From NCBI GenBank assembly GCA_020061105.1, contig JAGUYW010000015.1, positions 1 through 42,799 of the forward strand: DNA of 42,799 bases, given 5' to 3'. This DNA is from Anaerolineales bacterium. GTDB lineage: Bacteria; Chloroflexota; Anaerolineae; Anaerolineales; UBA4823. Of the stretch, positions 42,189-42,799 are shown one piece after another; positions within the stretch are counted from its first letter, which is position 1, and each line of letters begins with the position of its first letter. Below the pieces are notes generated by a model. The model did not search any database, was not told the DNA's origin, and saw nothing but the letters and a program-made list of their open reading frames with translations. A program made the translations under genes and the position numbers.

Positions 42189-42197
42189 TGGTAAACT
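42189..42197 (+). promoter_or_regulatory. Extended -10 upstream of the M55 peptidase gene
   Basis: TGG followed by TAAACT (42192-42197). Start near 42204, a leader of about 58 bases that contains a GCCTGT/ACAGGC inverted repeat (42200-42222). Confidence 0.35.
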
Positions 42198-42261
42198 TTG
42201 CCTGTCAAAGCCTGAAACAGGCATGCCGATTTTTCCTGATCATGGAGTGAAAAAACAAAAT

Positions 42262-42799
42262 ATGAAAATACTAATCGCAGCAGACATGGAAGGGATTACG
42301 GGCGTGGTGCATTGGGACCATGTTGCTCCCAATCACGCTGAATATCCCCGTTTTCGACGCCTGATGACCGCCGATGTCAACGCCGCCATCCGCGGCGCTT
42401 TCGAGGGGGGCGCGACAGAGGTGGTTGTGTCCGATGGTCACGCTTACGGGCGCAATATCCTGATCGAAGAATTGGACCCCCGGGCGCGCCTGAACAGCGG
42501 CACGCCCTCGCCGCTTTCGATGGTGCAGGGGGTAGACCTGGGTGTCAACGGCGTGATATTTATCGGCTACCACGCTCGCATCGGACAGGCCTACGCCATT
42601 TTGGAACACACCTGGTCGGATGAACGCGTAGCCAATGTATGGATCAACGGCGAATTATTCGGCGAGATCGGGCTGAACGCGGCCGTGTGCGGGCATTTCA
42701 GCGTCCCGGTGATCATGATCTCGGGCGATCAGACAGCCTGCGCCGAAGCGACAGCGCTGCTGGGACAGGTTGAAACTGCGGTTGTGAAGCAAGCCAGCA
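42262..42799 (+). CDS. M55 family D-aminopeptidase (DppA-like), 3' end outside window
   Basis: The first 179 residues of an M55 peptidase. The dinuclear zinc ligands of Bacillus DppA align by number: D8 and E10 (ADMEGITG), H60 (SDGHAYGRN), H104 (IGYHARIG), with a further Glu in the NGELFGEIGLNA segment. DppA-type enzymes release N-terminal D-amino acids from small D-peptides such as D-Ala-D-Ala and act as a decameric ring. The gene runs off the right edge with no stop, so length and C-terminus are unseen. GGAG lies 14 bases upstream, a little far. Role: recycling of cell-wall D-amino acids. Confidence 0.88.
   Translation, partial: MKILIAADMEGITGVVHWDHVAPNHAEYPRFRRLMTADVNAAIRGAFEGGATEVVVSDGHAYGRNILIEELDPRARLNSGTPSPLSMVQGVDLGVNGVIFIGYHARIGQAYAILEHTWSDERVANVWINGELFGEIGLNAAVCGHFSVPVIMISGDQTACAEATALLGQVETAVVKQAS

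Noticed and set aside
1-42799. CRISPR arrays, insertion sequences, prophage or known defence systems
   Set aside because: No regularly spaced repeats, transposase, integrase or recognised defence genes were seen; the PHP-AlbA_2 fusion alone is not enough to claim one.

Overview
The window is gene-dense, of moderate GC content, and looks like ordinary bacterial chromosome. There is no rRNA, CRISPR array, integrase, transposase or plasmid/phage gene. Many features point to a Chloroflexota bacterium, probably of class Anaerolineae: a FabL-type enoyl reductase, several lineage-type hypothetical proteins, GAF-rich hybrid histidine kinases with an unusual H-box, an NDUFA9-like SDR, and a LysM/M23 plus SH3/phosphodiester-glycosidase envelope set without outer-membrane genes. 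This assignment is an inference from gene content and was not tested against a database.

Layout, left to right. 59-4320: an MFS exporter, a UGT-type glycosyltransferase, a SAM methyltransferase and a PlsC-like acyltransferase, which suggests glycolipid or isoprenoid/small-molecule tailoring. 4444-6596: dCMP deaminase, then a TetR regulator with an 18-bp palindromic operator and an SDR. 6608-8818: an S9 (DPP IV-like) peptidase. 8903-12660: a run of an atypical SDR, a COG3375-like GNAT, an N-succinylamino-acid racemase/o-succinylbenzoate synthase-like enolase and a cyclase/formamidase-like hydrolase. 12661-18070 (minus): a phosphorelay set (REC-GAF-kinase, a lone receiver, GAF-GAF-kinase-REC) that runs directly into fabL.

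18305-24336 (minus): a SHOCT-like small protein with its own consensus promoter, YgfZ, FtsH, FabH and FabF. 24438-26585 (minus): EF-P, a Cys-rich 111-residue protein and a HAD-DinB fusion, in one transcription unit. 26757-28940 (plus): a receiver protein, DUF192 and a LysM/M23 peptidase. 28960-29280 (minus): a DUF2007-like protein. 29571-38396 (plus): two unrecognised proteins, tRNA-Arg(UCU), a small heat-shock protein, Lon, a receiver protein whose start overlaps the lon stop, a PHP-AlbA_2 fusion, a GNAT, MogA/MoaB and signal peptidase I. 38483-42026 (minus): acyl-CoA dehydrogenase, NAGPA-SH3 protein and DUF1295 reductase-like membrane protein. 42262 to the right edge: a partial M55 D-aminopeptidase.

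Themes are type II fatty-acid synthesis (FabL, FabH, FabF), envelope proteolysis and protein quality control (FtsH, Lon, sHSP, LepB, S9 and M23 peptidases), and many free-standing receiver domains. Readable promoters often have an extended -10 (TGn plus TATAAT-like). At least two place the predicted transcription start on or next to the ATG, suggesting leaderless mRNAs. The least explained loci are the PHP-AlbA_2 fusion downstream of lon, the 29571-31616 gene pair, the HAD-DinB/Cys-rich pair beside efp, and the kinases with an HWVGNKA phospho-acceptor segment. No complete defence or mobile system was recognised.
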